Shown piece after piece: positions 1-12,300 of a DNA stretch of 64,000 nucleotides. Source of the stretch: Brasenia schreberi (taxonomy: Eukaryota > Streptophyta > Magnoliopsida > Nymphaeales > Cabombaceae); the NCBI GenBank assembly GCA_036023115.1, contig JAYKKT010000074.1, positions 8,733,501 to 8,797,500 of the forward strand, read 5' to 3'. The notes under the pieces are model-generated. The model did no database searches. It saw nothing but the letters and a program-made list of their open reading frames with translations, and had not been told where the DNA came from. Position 1 is the stretch's first letter, and every line of letters begins with the position of its first letter. The translations under genes and the position numbers were made by a program.

Positions 1-169
1 ATCCGGCAACTTTTTGCCAGTTCCCTTCAGCAACTACACTGAGACGCAGGCAGAATGCCTGGTTAAGCGGCTGCAGTCCCGAGGTTTTGATGTCGAGAAG
101 CAGCAAGCTTCGCTTGTGCTCTTCTGGCAGCGCTGCGAGCTTGTCTCTACTTCTGTTTGGAGGTGCTGA
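1..169 (+). CDS. 3' terminal coding exon of an unidentified upstream gene (partial)
   Basis: Frame 2 is open from the window edge to a TGA at 167-169. It encodes about 55 residues containing NYTETQAECLVKRLQSRGFD and ending in SVWRC. Codon use is GC-rich and exon-like, unlike the AT-rich DNA that follows. A pyrimidine-rich stretch ending in cag at 28-30 could be a 3' splice site, in which case the coding part starts near 31. I do not recognise the family. The rest of the gene lies outside the window, so no function is assigned. Confidence 0.45.
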   Translation, partial: SGNFLPVPFSNYTETQAECLVKRLQSRGFDVEKQQASLVLFWQRCELVSTSVWRC

Positions 170-660
170 CTGCAAGCTTTTTGTGCACCATTCGAGCATG
201 TAAGACAATTCTTTCATGCTATATGTTATTAATGATACAGTTGGTGCAAATATTTCTGTCTTTTGCTATGTTTTATCCTTAGGGTACTCATCTTTTTCAT
301 CCTCAGGATATCTTTCTCATCATCTTCAGCAGATCACTGCCAGAGTTATGCATTGAGAAACAGGAGGATGTGGTATAAGGTTTCTATATTTCTGTGTCAT
401 GGAGGAGTTATTCGGGTTCATGTCACGGTTAATGACTCCCGAATAATTTCATTTGCTACTATATGAAAAACAATAGCTTTCTTGCTCTAGATTGATCTCG
501 GCTGTACTCAGAAGAGAAAGAGTTGATGGGGGCATGAAAATTTATTTCCTTGCCTGATTAAACTATCTCTGTAAACTATCTCTACAGATTCAAATCTTTA
601 ACCGTTATTTTTAATCTTGTGCGTATTGTTGCTCTGCAAATGACCTTTTTTTGCTTTCTC

Positions 661-779
661 TATAGCTTATTGTGAGTTAACTGCTAACATGGCACATGAT
701 AGGGCTCTGTGGAAACAAAGAATCCATGTAGCCGACTCCATCTAGTATGGGAAAAGGCTTAGTTGTTGTTGTTGTTGTC
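661..779 (+). mobile_element. RTE LINE 3' tail, 5'-truncated (about 119 bp)
   Basis: The segment reads through gagttaactgctaacatggc, the aagaatccatgtagccgact block and gtatgggaaaaggcttag, then a (TTG)n tail. It matches the last part of the RTE copies at 41920-42015 and 53745-53847. It starts within the C-terminal end of the LINE ORF, so it is a typical 5'-truncated insertion. I could not find a clear TSD. Confidence 0.85.
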
Positions 780-2960
780 CTCTTTGGTGATTGGAAAAGG
801 AGCCTGAATTGCATCTCCATATTCATATAGTGTAATCATCTTTAGTTAGAATTTTCTCATTTAGTTATTAGCAATGTTTCTGTGGTGGACATCTTCGGCT
901 CGATTATATGAAATCCATCAGCTGCCAAGATCATGGATTAAATACTTGAAACCTATGTTTCAATATATTCACTTCCTAACCTTTTATGTTATGTCTTGAT
1001 AGTATTCTTGAGCGATTTAGTTTATACTATCAGTTCTTCTGCACTTCTTGTTTGACATGAAACCTCTCACCATTCAGTTCTGGAGGATACCTTTTTGTTT
1101 TTTTCTTTTCGTTTTAAAGTTCGACATAGTATTTGGTGTTCCGATCTCTGTACAGTTGTTTATGGAAGGATTACAGGTACTTAACTCGAATTTAACTTAT
1201 TTTAGCAATTATCGTAATGCATATTGCAGGCATGTTTCATCCAAGACTCTGATTAATTGTAGACAACTGTCAGAATGCAATATGTGCATTATACTGTTGT
1301 TGACCTATACTTCTTTATGGTTAATTAATTATTTCTATGCATCTTAGTTGCTCATTAACATGAGATTACTGATGTCCAGGGAATATTGCATTGTAAAAAG
1401 ATGGTGGCATGACATATTTCCATGTTTTCTATCTTCTTTTCTTTGGTTGATCTTTTTAGTGAATTCATATTATCTCTTCTGTTTGGCCATGTATTTGTAT
1501 GTCTGTTAGATCAAGTTTTTGTTGAATATGACCAAAGAACTTTTGTGCTAACCGACAACTACATAAGACCCTTGAGGTGATCTTTAATTCAAGGTTTTAT
1601 GTTAAGTTTCATCTCTGCATGCGGTTTTCTGGCGTTGACTAAATTTGGATTAACCTGGTTGTCATGAACGATAAATGTTTTGTGTTAATACACAGGATAA
1701 GGCATAGCCTTCTGTGATTAGTGCTAAGTTCGTCTGAAGCAAGTCCTATTTGCCTTTAGGCACTACGAGTGTGTGCGTCTCTTTGTGCTTCTACTGCAAG
1801 TAACAGTTGCAGATGATGACCATCCTTGTTGCTTAGTTCTTGCCATGCATGTCTCTTAGCCTTGTTCTAATCCTATTTGTCTCATGCAACGCATGGAACA
1901 GATCAAGGCATAGAAGTTTCTGCAATCTGCCAGATACACATCCCTCTCTGTTTCTTGTATTAGCTGCTTGTTTTTTCTGAAAGCTACAATCCCTCATTTA
2001 AGATTTACCATCCTCAACACACACACATGCTCGTGCACGGGCATACACAGACACGCAGCAAATTATCTCCTCCTAAGATAATAGCGTATTAAGAATTGCA
2101 TGTCAACGTTGCTTCACGTAATAAAGTCCCACACCTAGCTGTATTATTGGTATTATAACTCTTTTGGCATCTTCCATTAGTTTAGTTGTCGCTGCATATT
2201 AACAAATTATTTTACTTGGAAGGGTCATTACGCAAATCGCGATAGTGTCCAAGTTGTGACTGCAATGTGAACCAATCCGCATGGTTTTCATCCAGCCTGA
2301 TCTAAATAAGATCTAGCACTTGTGCATTATGCATCTGAGAGAGAGAGAGAGAGGTGCACGTGGTTCATGTCTCCTGGGTCAATCTGCAATTACTTTCCTT
2401 TGCTGTTCACTTGTGACGAACTGTGGAATTATGGATGCTGTTAATTTTCTTTAGGTTGGAATGGTTGTAGTTGGTAGGTGATGGGGATTGCTTCTAATTG
2501 GGTGCAATCAAGCCTTATAATTGCTTTCTTTTCTTCTCCACTGTTGTCCTTGACATGATTTCAATAAATTGGGTCTAACTCATGTCGCCAAACTGTGAAT
2601 CCAACTATCCGTATGGTTTTTTTAGCTTATATTAAAAGATGAAGGGACCGTGCATGATTTCATGTCATATAAGGACATTATGAAACCTACCGCCAATACA
2701 ACCTCCATGATCATTTTATCGCCACTTTGTCAACGTTAACTGGACCTAAAAGAACCAACCCATGGCCTAACAGATTGTTCTTGGTACAATTGGCAACAAA
2801 AAGAAAAGGAAGGAGAAGATGCAAGAAAGATAGTGGACCAAATTTCCACTCGACACCAAGAAACTGATGAAATCCGTTCTTCATTGTCTTTCAAGAGAAA
2901 CTCGAGCTTTTAATGTTAGGAATCAGGTTGACGAATCCACTAATAGAATTCATGTTTTGC

Positions 2961-3315
2961 CATGGTTGTGAAAATCATAAATCGGGATTGTAAGATCCCT
3001 AGAATCAGGCGATCCTCTAAATGCTGAGATCCCTAGATTCTAAGCCAATGATTCCGTTGTGTAAGTTAATGGTGGGATTGAAATCTTGTTTGTGGGATCC
3101 ATATGATCTTAAGAACAATATATCTCACCTTACAATATGGCAATTGTTTTCTTATATAACTTCATTGATCATACGATCAATTGATCGTATTGGGCAGCAA
3201 AATGGGAATAATCAATGCGTTAAAAGATATGAATCGTATATTCTATATAAATTACATTCCTATATAAAAAACACATGGAGACGAGGTAGGATCTATGATC
3301 TTGACAAGCAACCAT
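2961..3315. mobile_element. possible MITE with imperfect inverted ends
   Basis: The left end (catggttg...aaaatcataaatc) and the reverse complement of the right end (catggttg...aagatcatagatc) resemble each other. Internally the segment repeats gatccctag/gatcc-type words, as in subterminal-repeat elements. No clean TSD is visible and no protein is encoded. A chance AT-rich resemblance is possible. Confidence 0.3.
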
Positions 3316-4679
3316 GTACGAAGGGGCATTACTTTTGGTGGGAATTGTCTCTTGGGTAGGGGTGGGGAGGCGTAGCATTTGTGCCACTAAAATAGCAAAT
3401 TGCCAACAAAACATGCCACCACAGTGGAACACTGTTATAGTGATCAGGCTTAGATTGAATTCAGATGTATACAAAAAAAGGGATTGAAAACAGATCCAAT
3501 TCAATAGACATGATATGTTTGGATCCAACTCATCTCGGGATGAAAGAATGCATGGCCAAAACATCAGTCATGCTTCCAAACGGAGTTTAATGTAATTGGT
3601 TCAATTACATGGCATGTGTTCATGTATTAACCTGCATTAAGCTTCAAATGCAAATTAGATGCATGTAGTTAATCATATATATCCTTTTTTACATGCAAGG
3701 TTTACTGCTAACCAGTGTTGGATTAAGAACAAATTTTGGGTGTAAACGTATTCACTCTGATCACATCTCATGGAAAGGGAAAACCATGAAAAGAGCAACT
3801 TGTCCACTCGTTTCACAAGAAGAATAGCTCAAAAGTTGGGGACCTACCTCTCATATCTTCCTTGCGGGGCTCTCTGTGATTGGTCTGTATAACTTGGCTC
3901 AACAAGTTGAGAGGGGCTAGTCAATCCTGGCTTGCACAGAAAAGGAGGTGAGAAACACATTCGCTTTTTCGTGTTGGCATGAGCTAGGACTTAACGTCAA
4001 TGGCAGCACAAAAGTGTGAGAAACAGCAAATGCGGAGTTTCCACGCCCACATAAGAAATACGAAAGCATCTAACAAAGGCAAAACTTTGAACTTTTATTG
4101 TAGACTTGACCTCTATGACAGCCACAAAACCTTCTTGCAGTGTCTGACGATGGCCACCAAACACATGAAATGATGTTGAAAAATATTCTGTTCCACTAAA
4201 ATATATATATAATTTTAGCGACCCAATGTTAGGTCCAAACCATACTGATGTTTTCTTGTTTTCTTTGGTATGTTAGAAAGTTGATATAAAGATCAATGCA
4301 CCATAAGATGATTAAAAGTCCAATTGTACTGCAATTCCTTAAGAAAAACAATGGTTTAAGAGCCTACATCCATATTTTAACCACATTTAACACATGAACT
4401 TGGTAAGAAAATGATCGTAAGCACAAACTTCGATTGATCCATGTGAGTAAAAGAGCACCACCATAAGATATGATTCCACTGGACCATCACACCGTTGCTG
4501 ATTCTTCTTTGGGCATGGTGATTGGGTCGGGGGGATGGTTATCCTGTCTCTTCACCGCGACACTAGTCCTGCATAGGAATGACATTTCATCAGGTTTGGG
4601 AATGTGATATGATTCTGAAAGGATGAAATGAGCATAAGAAGTCTCAATAAGATCTCATTTTTTAAGAAAACTCTCTCTC

Positions 4680-4735
4680 CACACACACACACACACATAC
4701 ATATGTGTGTGTGGAGAGAGAGAGAGAGAGAGAGA
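4680..4735. repeat. compound microsatellite (AC)n-(TG)n-(AG)n
   Basis: An acacac run is followed by an atacatatgtgtgtg switch and a gagaga run. The AC and GT parts form a short inverted repeat. It lies in gene-free DNA. Confidence 0.85.
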
Positions 4736-7700
4736 GTAAAAGTGGGCGCTTGTCCTGTTGGTCATCCAATTGGCAATGGGCGTTCCCAATCTTTTGGCAA
4801 ACTCACTCCTAGGTTGCTTAACCCAGACAAAAGAGATAAAGCAGTGTGTAAAGCTGTTTTAGATTGCATACAATGAAATGGATGGATTGAGTTGTCCTAT
4901 TGCAGCTGACCAGGATTTCCACATATCACATGCTTTGTGTTTAGATGCAGGCACATTTCTTTTACGTGCATATCTGCATCAAAGTACGCTTCTTTTATGT
5001 CCTGTCTCTGTAAAGTGCACCCAGTTGAGCTCACACCCTCCCTTTTACTGCCCCCCTTCAGTAAAGCTATGGTTCTATAAAGATGCCTGTGCCCAATGGG
5101 GTTCGAACCTGATATCTTGTTCAGCCTTCCCCCACCACATTACAGTGCGTTACATAACACTCATTCATGTAAATACATGACCCCCTGTGCATACGCTCTA
5201 TGTTCAGAGACTGTCTTGGTTGATGGGTGTCTCTAGATGCAAAGATTGATTCGTTTCTTCAAATATGTCTTGAAAAGTTTCAGTTAATTTCAATTCTCTA
5301 GATATCAAACACCATTTCATCTTCTTTGTCTTGACATTAGATACCATTAAAGTTCAAGCTTCATGGGATAAATCATCAATGCATCTTGCCGTATATACAG
5401 TAGTCTGTTCTTTATTAAGTCAGTGGGATGTTTGTTTTGTGTTTCTGTACGTGTGTGTGTGTGAGACACATAGCGAGAGATGCAAATTATATATATAAAA
5501 TAGCTGCTCGTGCCTAAACAGGAAAGGCCAGGAAAAGGGCAATTCCAAGAAATTCATATAGTTAAATGGATGCTGTCAAGTTCAAACTAAAACCATGATT
5601 TTGAATATAATTGCATCTCCACACAGAGAACTTAGATGGTAATTCAGAAGCAATGCAATTAGTTGACGGGAATGTCCGGAACCAATGTTATCAGAAAAAA
5701 AAACAATGGAAGGATGATACAAATCAAACAAGGGAGAAATTATATGGAAAAGTCCAATTTGAAGGAAACAACCTAACCTTATATATTTTGATAAGTTGGG
5801 TGTATTTTAGGTGACTCGATTAGTACACAGACTTCAAGGTAGAGTGGCTGTGTACCTGAGCCACAATTCTTGCCCTTTAAGAGGCTGACCTGCTAAAGGG
5901 GTGATTTCAATGAGTTCTACCTGTAATATATGCATTTTTTCTGTTCAAGAGGCACTATACTCTCAAAATAAAGGCGCCATTAACATATATTGCTACCTTC
6001 ATGACCTTCAAGTCCTATCCTCAGCATATCTTCTCATACCTCCCATACACATCCCTTGTATCACTCATGAACCATTCCATTGAAAACGTGTTTTCGCAGA
6101 TAGAGACATGCGCTTGCTGATAGATGAACTTTTGGAGAGTCAACTGTTAAGTTCTATTTCGCTGATTCCATGAAGCATGATGAGAACTTTGGGAATTGCA
6201 GATCTATCATGTTTTTTTATATGTGTGGACTTTGTCTCATTCAACATCATCATGAAGCCATCTTATCAGCTCCCTGTTCATTTGTATCTGATCTAAATAT
6301 TGAGTGGCTCTATGAATCTAAAATACCTCCCTCAAAACCATAATCAAATCGATACAGCTTCCTGTGTCCTAGTTCCAGTTAGTAGGTGCGCAGATGATGC
6401 TTCTAAGTCACTGTCAGACAGAGCTTCAACCATTCTTTTTGATACTTCGATACTCATAGAACTTCAAATGGAATTCAAAAGTCTTCGTGATGTTAATTAC
6501 CTGCAATTTGCATCATCCCTATATGCACTTACATGTGGCATACTTGGCCAATTTGCTTTTCTTGTTCTGTAATCTAAATGCAGAAATGCACATCGTTCTC
6601 TAACTGGGCGTATCTCTTAATATGAGACAATCAACAACTATAACCCATTGATCACACAACTTAAATGCAACATCTCCCTTGAATTTGTCCTACCAGTTAG
6701 TGGTAAATGCATACCGACCATCTGCTTATGGAAGTGAACCCTACTATAATTCAAACAATTTGCTCTTAACAGCTTTAAGAAATTAAAGTGTCAATGTTCT
6801 ACCTACGAATTTACATTTTAAACACACATATATCTGTGTTCATGATTCGCTTATTTTGCAAAATTATCCAGGGAATTCTACCATAAATGCTGATTCAATT
6901 ATCTGTCTGAGCTCGATGTATGCCTCAATTATGCTGTAAAAAGACTTATCAGATATGTTTGTAACTTTCAGGTCTTATCACAAGTGGCATTTGCTAAAAT
7001 ATTTCTCAAATTGGTGAACAAAGAAATTTTACCAATATAGCTATAATTCCCTAGGATTGACATTCAAACTTTTCGTGCATACTTTCTATGGTTCCTCTTT
7101 GGCATGCTGGATTTTCTGTCACGCTCAAACAATCATGTTTGTGTCCAAAGAGAGGACTAGCAAAGGAATCTCAATACTTAACTGAAGAAACAGCGGGATC
7201 ATGATTCACATAATGCTGCATTCTAAAGTTCCATGTATCACCAACATTGATGACGTTCCTGTAAGTACTGAAAGGCTACTAAATCACATCAGAATGATCG
7301 AGAAGAATAAAAAATTAGGTGCAAATATTTTCACTACTGGACTGCAGCTATGTCAATTTATATATCATGTATTGTATTCTTCGTAAACACATCCTGGCAT
7401 GTTATGTGGTGTTATGTGGAAGTCCTACATATTCTGCAGATTGGTGTTATTTCTGTTTATATGGTACCATTACAGCATGCGCATTCTACTACAATCTAGA
7501 CAAAACTCATACAAATTTTATGCATCTTGTGTCTGTTACATTGCATATTGTGTGCAGAATCGTCACTGAAACATGGCATGATATATTTGTTCATTTCATT
7601 TGCACTCCAACAAAATGTTAATCCAATACTGCATGTTCAGTGATATTTCTACAACCCATCTATCATCAGAAAAAGGAGTGATTTCTCAACAACCTCATCT

Positions 7701-8600
7701 GAAGAAAATAGAACTCAGTTGAAACTGAAGCTATCCCCACTGTGTCACATAGATGTGGTCATCGAAAAGCATGTAAGATGTCAATAGAACAAGCTTCATT
7801 AGGTTAGGTAGTATCACATTCAATACCAAGTTGGGTTCCACCAAGTGTGAACCATCACATGCGCCTTGAACTAGATGATCAATAGTGCATTGCCTCTTTC
7901 TTCATGTGTATTGAGCTGATGAACTTCACTTATTATGCTTTGGTCTACTATAATTGAGCTTAGCAGGAGCTGCTTGCTTGAGCCCCTTTGAACTATTCAA
8001 GAAACCTTCATGATGTGCACTTTTCAACCTTGAACTTTATTCATCAAAATTTAAGAGAACATATGGATCATAATCTAATTCTTGGATTCTTTTGGCTTTG
8101 GACCCAAGATCGATGGCTGGCTATGACCCACTTCGAGCGTGAAGCTAGGGTCAACCCTTATTAGCAAAACCCGGTTTGGTTTGGAGTTGAACCACCGGGC
8201 TGGTTTTTAACGATCCATGTCCAACCCAGGCACGTTCGGTTTGGAACCGGACCAACGGTTTGAACTAGAAGTGAGCTGGGCTAAACATGACCGGGAACCA
8301 TACCTCTAATTCAGATACAGCTCCTCCTTGAAAATGAAATCAGAACTGATACTGGTCATTTCAAACTGCCGATTCGGTCTCTTGCTATAACTATTTTTAA
8401 AGTTACAGGTTTTTTTAACATGCTGCGTGGTTCAGTTCTAATCCATGGTATGAGGCGAATGGGAAAATGCGGTTTTTTTAACTGCCGGATCGGATTTACC
8501 CAGAACCGAACATGGCTATCTTATACTAGCAAATCATTCTTTTCTGTTTTACAAAATTATAGTCTGGTGGGGAGTTCGACACTCAGGGGGTGCATGCGTG

Positions 8601-8994
<394 letters not shown>

Positions 8995-9366
8995 ATGACG
9001 GTTGCTCTTCTTCATCACGCTTTCTCCCTATCTTCACCAACTTCTTTATTGACCACCAAGCAATCCCATCTCGAAAGAGGGCTCTCGTTTCATCCGACGC
9101 TATCGAGATTGAAACCGGCGAGCAGGAGGTTCAAAGTGGAGGCTGTGGGCGGCACTATGCGCGATGCCAAGGATTTCACCGTGGGCGAGGACCTGCCGGA
9201 GGACTACGGAGAGTGGTACCCCAGGAAGGAGGCAGGCGAAAGGCGGCGAGCGGGCGTCGTGCTACACCCCAGCTCCCTTCCGGGGCCGTTCGGGATAGGC
9301 GATCTCGGCGCCGAGGCTTTTCGGTTCATAGATTGGCTGCATTCCGCCGGATGCTCAGTTTGGCAG
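8995..9366 (+). CDS. DPE1: DPE1 exon 1
   Basis: Encodes residues 1-124: the transit peptide (starts [10 protein letters not shown]), then [15 protein letters not shown] and GCSVWQ, typical of the GH77 N-terminus. Donor gtgagt, phase 0. Confidence 0.95.
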
Positions 9367-12300
9367 GTGAGTGTTTTCGTCCTTGTGTCTTATATTTTGA
9401 TTTGCCAATCCTTGCCCTGAATCTTTCGAAATGAAACTATCCGTCTTTTTTTTTTAAATGTAACTTAGCGCTCCTTCCTGAATGATTACTTTTCGATTGT
9501 GGAATGTGCTTTTTAGATTTATAACTTGGATTTACGTATCTCATGTATTTTTTTTCTGCAAATGGATTCATGTCTTTACCCATAACCAAGACTTAGTCTG
9601 AAGTGAGATGAATTGAATCTGGTTTGGTTGAATATGGCTTCGAGTGAATGTTTGCACTTTGTAGTAGTTCGTTTGTAAAAATTATGTTGCTGTTGAAGTT
9701 ATTGAGGCGCTTTTGCATATGAAGCATCTGCGTTGATGATGTATATATTGTTAAGAGTCCTGTGGATTTTTCATGACTTCTTTCCATTGTTGGACGGAAG
9801 AGCTTGGGGAGGCCTCTATGAGGTAAATCCTCAGTTAACAATTGATCAGGTTTGGGGGTGTGGTTTATCCTTCAAATACGTAAATGTATCCACGCTATTG
9901 ATAAAGTTAAAATTATAAATAAAAGTTGATAAAAGTTGTGAACTTGAAAGAAACGCTTGCACGTTCTTTAGCCATCTCAAAAATCATCCTCACGAACCTC
10001 ACATGGCTAAGCGAAATTCTACTGTTACAATTGTGCTGAATATTGCTGTGACCTCCATTATGTAATTCTTACGTTTTCTCCACAAACCCTCAATCCTGGT
10101 AAATAACATCATCACAAACATAAACCTAACCTATTGCATAAAGCCATATAGTTGGCTGTTTTGTGGAGGTTTCCGTTGATCAGTTACAGCATTGTTCCTC
10201 ATTACAGATAGCCATAGCTTCAGAGTATATGCTTTAGTCTTTCTAAACCTTCTTTGGAATGTGAATTCCGTGCAGTATACAGTAATTGTGATCTTTATGA
10301 CAGGTTTTGTTTCATATTGTCCACAATATCGAAAGTACTATGTGAAAAGTAATATGCAGGGTTCACATGATTTCTTCTATAGACATGGATAATGCTTATC
10401 GACCTCTGATATACTGGGAAACTGACCCTTAGAAGAAGTTTAGTAGTTCTTTCCTGTCTTGTATTGGAAGGAAGCAATTAAACATGATCTTGCTTGTTTG
10501 GAGTTGAATGCTAATATGACACACGATCAAGCTTGGTGCTAAGAATCCATGTCAGTGTTGTCTGACGCGTATCGTATCGTGTATCGCTGGGCTTCACGAT
10601 ACGGGCGTATCGTATCGTATCGTATCGTACTTTAATATTAAAATAATGCAAAAAATAATTAAAAATTAATAAAAAATAGTAAAAAATCGAAAAAAATCAG
10701 GAAAAAATCAGAAAAAATCTGATAATTGCTTTAAATTCATATAATGTAAGTTTAGTACAGATTGAGCGTTCAGCATTGAACAATTGCATCCAAATTTACA
10801 TATTTTGAATCCAAAAAATAAAATACAGACATAGTTTACACTTTACAGTACACTACAGTTACATATAATGTTACATTTTACAAATTGTAATCAGGATCAT
10901 CAACTAAATAATCTTTATCTTCTCCTTGTTGCAGATCCTCATCATCATCAGCCACACCCACACCTTCTTCTTCAAAATCAAATTCTTCATCTCCATAATG
11001 TTGTTGCGCTTCTTCCAAATTAATCCAGGCAACGTCTTCTTCTGTTAGGAGGGCATTTTCTTCAGTGTCTTCCATAACCCAATCTTCTAATATATCAAAA
11101 TTATCCAAACTTATTGGATCGAACTGACTTTCTTCTCTATTTACCTTTTTTAATTGCCTACGACACAAACAAAGATAAACAATTAGTAAGTAATATTAAC
11201 AATTGAAAACTGAAGTTAAATAATATCGAATTGAAAATTTGAAAGTAATACAACATTACCTTTCACGAAGGCGCATGTTACAACGAATATAAACCAAATC
11301 ATTAAGCCTTTTGTGTTCCAACCTGTTGCGCTTTTTTGTATGGATGTGTTAAAAAACACTCCAATTTCTTTCACAACCTGTTGCACTACAGGTTTGGCTT
11401 AAGACTCTAACTGCAAAATCTCTAAGGTTTGGATAATCACTTCCAAACCTGTTCCACCAAACATCTGTAAAAAAAATATAAACATTAGAGACATAATAAT
11501 CCACAGTAATGTAAGATGCAACTTAAATATGAAAATAAACAATGTACCTGAACGCATCGTAGAGCGGTTGCGAATTGCAACAGGCAAACCCATCAAGTGA
11601 AGAGCATTATCATATATCTCCATCTCTCGATGTATCGCATCTACTATGCTCTCATCAGGGACTAATCTGTCGATGCATTCAATGATTCCTCGATTAACCT
11701 CACCGTCCCTTTTGAAGGTTGCTGAGTACCTCAATGATGGGTTTAGATACTAGACTGCTGCATGAATAGGCTGATGCAATTGTTTATTCCATCTACTATC
11801 AATTATTTTCCACACGGGCACATAATTTCTTTTTTTTTCCATTAAAGTCATTTCTGATCGCTTCTTTTGCCCTGTCTATGGCTTCATAAAGGTAGCCCAT
11901 AGATGGTTTCTCCTCGCTGTCAGCCAATCTCAAAACTTTCACTAAAGGACAAGTAATTTTTAATAATCTGATACATGCATTCCAAAATGAACTTCTAAAA
12001 ACCGTTTCTGCAATCTCATTTAACTTTTTGTTCCTTCTGTTTTGTGGCAATTCTGCAAATTGTTGCCACTCATCTGAGGAGAACATTCTCTTTAAAGCTT
12101 GCTTCTGTCTCACAATACTCTGTACAGATAAGAAGTTTGTTGCGAACTGAGTTGCAGTTGTGCGAAGAAGCTCTGCACCTTCTGTGTATCTCCTCATCAT
12201 ACATAAAACAAATGCATGGTTGTAAATAAATTTTGTAATATCTTGGCAACACTCAGTTGCTGCCTTTATTTCATCCATCTCACCAATGTCCTCGAGGATG

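Larger units (their letters stand above)
170..8600. other. gene-free intergenic region
   Basis: No gene is supported here. The open frames are short, low in complexity or AT-rich, and lack recognisable domains or splice-consistent partners. The stretch holds an RTE tail (661-779), a possible MITE (2961-3315), AC/GT plus AG microsatellites (4680-4735), and degenerate ccggtttgg-rich sequence around 8160-8300 that resembles worn repeat DNA. Confidence 0.6.

Noticed and set aside
5075..5115. ggttcgaacc, a tRNA T-loop-like word
   Set aside because: No cloverleaf, anticodon arm or acceptor stem can be formed around it; probably chance or a worn repeat.
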